A stretch of DNA of 6,314 nucleotides from a bacterium. Lineage in GTDB: Bacteria > Actinomycetota > Thermoleophilia > Solirubrobacterales > 70-9. Positions 4,423 through 6,314 of the stretch are shown here, piece after piece. The stretch covers positions 1-6,314 of the forward strand of contig PKER01000181.1 in NCBI GenBank assembly GCA_002919115.1, given 5' to 3'. The notes under the pieces were generated by a model. The model was not told the DNA's origin, ran no database searches, and saw only the letters and a list, made by a program, of their open reading frames with translations. How positions within the stretch are numbered: the stretch's first letter is position 1; the number at the start of each line of letters is the position of its first letter. The position numbers and the translations under genes were made by a program.

Positions 4423-6314
4423 GTGGGCAAGACAATCGGCATCGACTTGGGGACCACGAACTCGTGTGTCGCCGTCATGGAGGGCGGTGAGCCGACGGTG
4501 CTGGAGAACGCCGAGGGCGGGCGCACCACCCCGTCCGTGGTCGCCTTCACCGAGGGCGGCGAGCGCCTCGTGGGCACCGTCGCCAAGCGCCAGGCGGTCA
4601 TGAACCCCGAGAACACGATCTTCTCGATCAAGCGGTTCATGGGCCGCAAGGCGACCGAGGTCAAGGAGGAGGAGACGATCGTCCCGTACCACGTCGTCCC
4701 CGGTCCGAAGGGCGACGTGCGCGTCGAGGTGCGCGACAAGCAGTACTCGCCGCCGGAGATCTCGGCGATGATCCTGCAGAAGCTGAAGGCCGACGCCGAG
4801 GCGCGCCTCGGCGAGACGGTCGACTCCGCCGTGATCACGGTCCCGGCGTACTTCAACGACGACCAGCGCCAGGCGACCAAGGACGCCGGCAAGATCGCCG
4901 GCCTCGAGGTCAAGCGCATCATCAACGAGCCGACGGCCGCTGCCCTGGCCTACGGCCTCGACAAGGAGGCCACCGACCAGACGATCCTCGTCTTCGACCT
5001 CGGCGGCGGCACCTTCGACGTGTCGATCCTCGAGATCGGCGACGGCGTCTTCGAGGTGAAGGCGACCGCCGGCGACAACCACCTCGGCGGCGACAACTGG
5101 GACAAGGCGATCGTCGAGTGGATGATCGAGGAGTTCAAGCGCGACCAGGGCGTCGACCTCGGCCAGGACAAGAACTCCCTGCAGCGCCTCTACGAGGCCG
5201 CGGAAAAGGCCAAGATTGAGCTGTCGAGCGCCCAGGAGACGCAGATCAGCATCCCGTTCATCACGGCGATCGACAACCAGCCGAAGCACCTCGACATGCG
5301 GCTCACGCGGGCGAAGCTCAACGAGCTCACCGCGGACCTGCTCGACCGCGTCGTCTCGCCTGTCCAGCAGGCGATCTCGGACGCCGGCGCTCCGCAGATC
5401 GACCACGTCGTGCTCGTCGGCGGCATGACCCGCATGCCCGCGGTCCAGGAGAAGGTCAAGGAGCTCACCGGCCGCGACCCGCACCAGGGCGTGAACCCGG
5501 ATGAGGTCGTCGCCGTGGGCGCCGCGATCCAGGCCGGCGTGCTGGCGGGCGACGTGAAGGACGTGCTCCTGCTCGACGTCACCCCGCTCACGCTCGGCAT
5601 CGAGACCAAGGGCGGCGTGATGACCAAGCTGATCGAGCGCAACACGACCATCCCGACCCGCAAGTCGGAGATCTTCTCGACGGCGGAGGACAACCAGCCG
5701 TCGGTGGAGATCCACGTCCTGCAGGGCGAGCGCGAGATGGCCGCCTACAACAAGTCGCTCGGCAAGTTCCAGCTCACCGGCATCCCGCCGGCGCCGCGCG
5801 GCGTGCCGCAGATCGAGGTCACGTTTGACATCGACGCGAACGGCATCCTCAACGTGTCCGCCAAGGACCTGGGCACGGGCAAGGAGCAGAAGATCGAGAT
5901 CAAGGGCGGCTCGGGCCTGGACGAGGCCGAGGTCGAGCGGATGATCAAGGACGCCGAGGCGCACGCCGAGGAGGACCGCCGCCAGCGCGAGCTCGCCGAG
6001 GCGCGCAACGTCGCCGAGAACGCCGCCTACTCCGCCGAGAAGCAGCTCAAGGAGCTGGGCGACCAGGTCGACGCCTCCGCCAAGGAGGAGATCGAGAAGG
6101 CGATCAAGGACGTCCGCGACAACCTGAGCTCGGACGACGTCGCCACGATCAAGGCGAAGACCGACGCCCTGCAGGCCGCCTTCCACAAGGTCTCGCAGCA
6201 GATCTACGAGGCCGCCCAGCAGCAGGCCGCGAGCGCGGGCGGCGCGAGCGGCTCGCAGAACGGGGGCGGCGACGAGGAGGTCGTGGACGCCGAGGTCGTC
6301 GACGACGAGAGGTC
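4423..6314 (+). CDS. dnaK: molecular chaperone DnaK (Hsp70), last few codons beyond window edge
   Basis: 630 codons are open to the edge. The ATPase domain (about 1-379) shows GIDLGTTNS at 6-14, NEPTAAALAYG at 168-178, FDLGGGTFDVS at 191-201 and LVGGMTRMP at 331-339. The linker VLLLD at 381-385 is followed by the substrate-binding sandwich (from about 386) and the helical lid (about 505-605), then a Gly/Ser/Gln-rich tail and an acidic end EEVVDAEVVDDER, much like actinobacterial DnaK, so very little is missing. It refolds and holds client proteins in the cytosol by ATP cycling with DnaJ and GrpE, whose genes are not in view and may lie downstream. The start is GTG 4423, with AGGAG at 4408-4412, 10 nt upstream. 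Residues about 75-107 contain a segment absent from typical Gram-positive DnaK. Identity is certain. Confidence 0.97.
   Translation, partial: MGKTIGIDLGTTNSCVAVMEGGEPTVLENAEGGRTTPSVVAFTEGGERLVGTVAKRQAVMNPENTIFSIKRFMGRKATEVKEEETIVPYHVVPGPKGDVRVEVRDKQYSPPEISAMILQKLKADAEARLGETVDSAVITVPAYFNDDQRQATKDAGKIAGLEVKRIINEPTAAALAYGLDKEATDQTILVFDLGGGTFDVSILEIGDGVFEVKATAGDNHLGGDNWDKAIVEWMIEEFKRDQGVDLGQDKNSLQRLYEAAEKAKIELSSAQETQISIPFITAIDNQPKHLDMRLTRAKLNELTADLLDRVVSPVQQAISDAGAPQIDHVVLVGGMTRMPAVQEKVKELTGRDPHQGVNPDEVVAVGAAIQAGVLAGDVKDVLLLDVTPLTLGIETKGGVMTKLIERNTTIPTRKSEIFSTAEDNQPSVEIHVLQGEREMAAYNKSLGKFQLTGIPPAPRGVPQIEVTFDIDANGILNVSAKDLGTGKEQKIEIKGGSGLDEAEVERMIKDAEAHAEEDRRQRELAEARNVAENAAYSAEKQLKELGDQVDASAKEEIEKAIKDVRDNLSSDDVATIKAKTDALQAAFHKVSQQIYEAAQQQAASAGGASGSQNGGGDEEVVDAEVVDDER

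Noticed and set aside
4420..6186. 588-codon open frame on the minus strand opposite dnaK
   Set aside because: Its composition is dominated by Leu, Val, Asp, Arg and Gly with no domain, and long antisense frames opposite GC-rich dnaK genes are a known coding-bias artefact.

Overview
The window reads as a chromosomal segment of a very GC-rich actinomycete-like bacterium. Pointers are GTG start codons at five of the six genes, an actinobacterial-looking DnaK, TANNNT-type -10 hexamers lying directly against start codons (leaderless or near-leaderless mRNAs), and very GC-rich third codon positions. A deep-branching actinobacterial class such as Thermoleophilia is my best guess, but this is inference from the overall look and not a database match.

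Layout. On the minus strand, reading right to left, are an alpha/beta hydrolase with an aspartate nucleophile of the haloalkane dehalogenase/epoxide hydrolase type (1594 to 746), then 23 nt later a membrane PAP2/Aur1-like phosphatase or phosphotransferase that runs off the left edge (722 to 1). Divergent from the hydrolase is an endonuclease III-like DNA glycosylase/AP lyase with a complete 4Fe-4S motif (1617-2348). The two divergent GTG starts are only 22 bp apart, and the gap holds two back-to-back -10 hexamers sharing one TA step.

Further right on the plus strand are three independent units. First is a secreted endonuclease/exonuclease/phosphatase-fold protein (2481-3617), behind a hairpin-rich leader and followed by a strong intrinsic terminator (3660-3688). 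Second is a membrane-anchored single-haem cytochrome c (3790-4281) with its own candidate promoter, followed by a 9-bp terminator-like hairpin. Third is dnaK (from 4423), which runs off the right edge within what looks like its last few codons. Its leader carries a candidate extended -10 and a cluster of CTCAGA/CTTGAG repeats that could be a heat-shock operator.

The genes are mostly housekeeping or envelope functions and I see no single shared pathway. There is no mobile element, CRISPR array, tRNA or rRNA. I found no convincing new multi-gene system. The observations most worth following are the symmetric bidirectional leaderless promoter at 1601-1610, the structured leader and occluded start codon of the secreted nuclease-fold gene, the repeat cluster in front of dnaK, and a Gram-negative-type insert in an otherwise actinobacterial DnaK.
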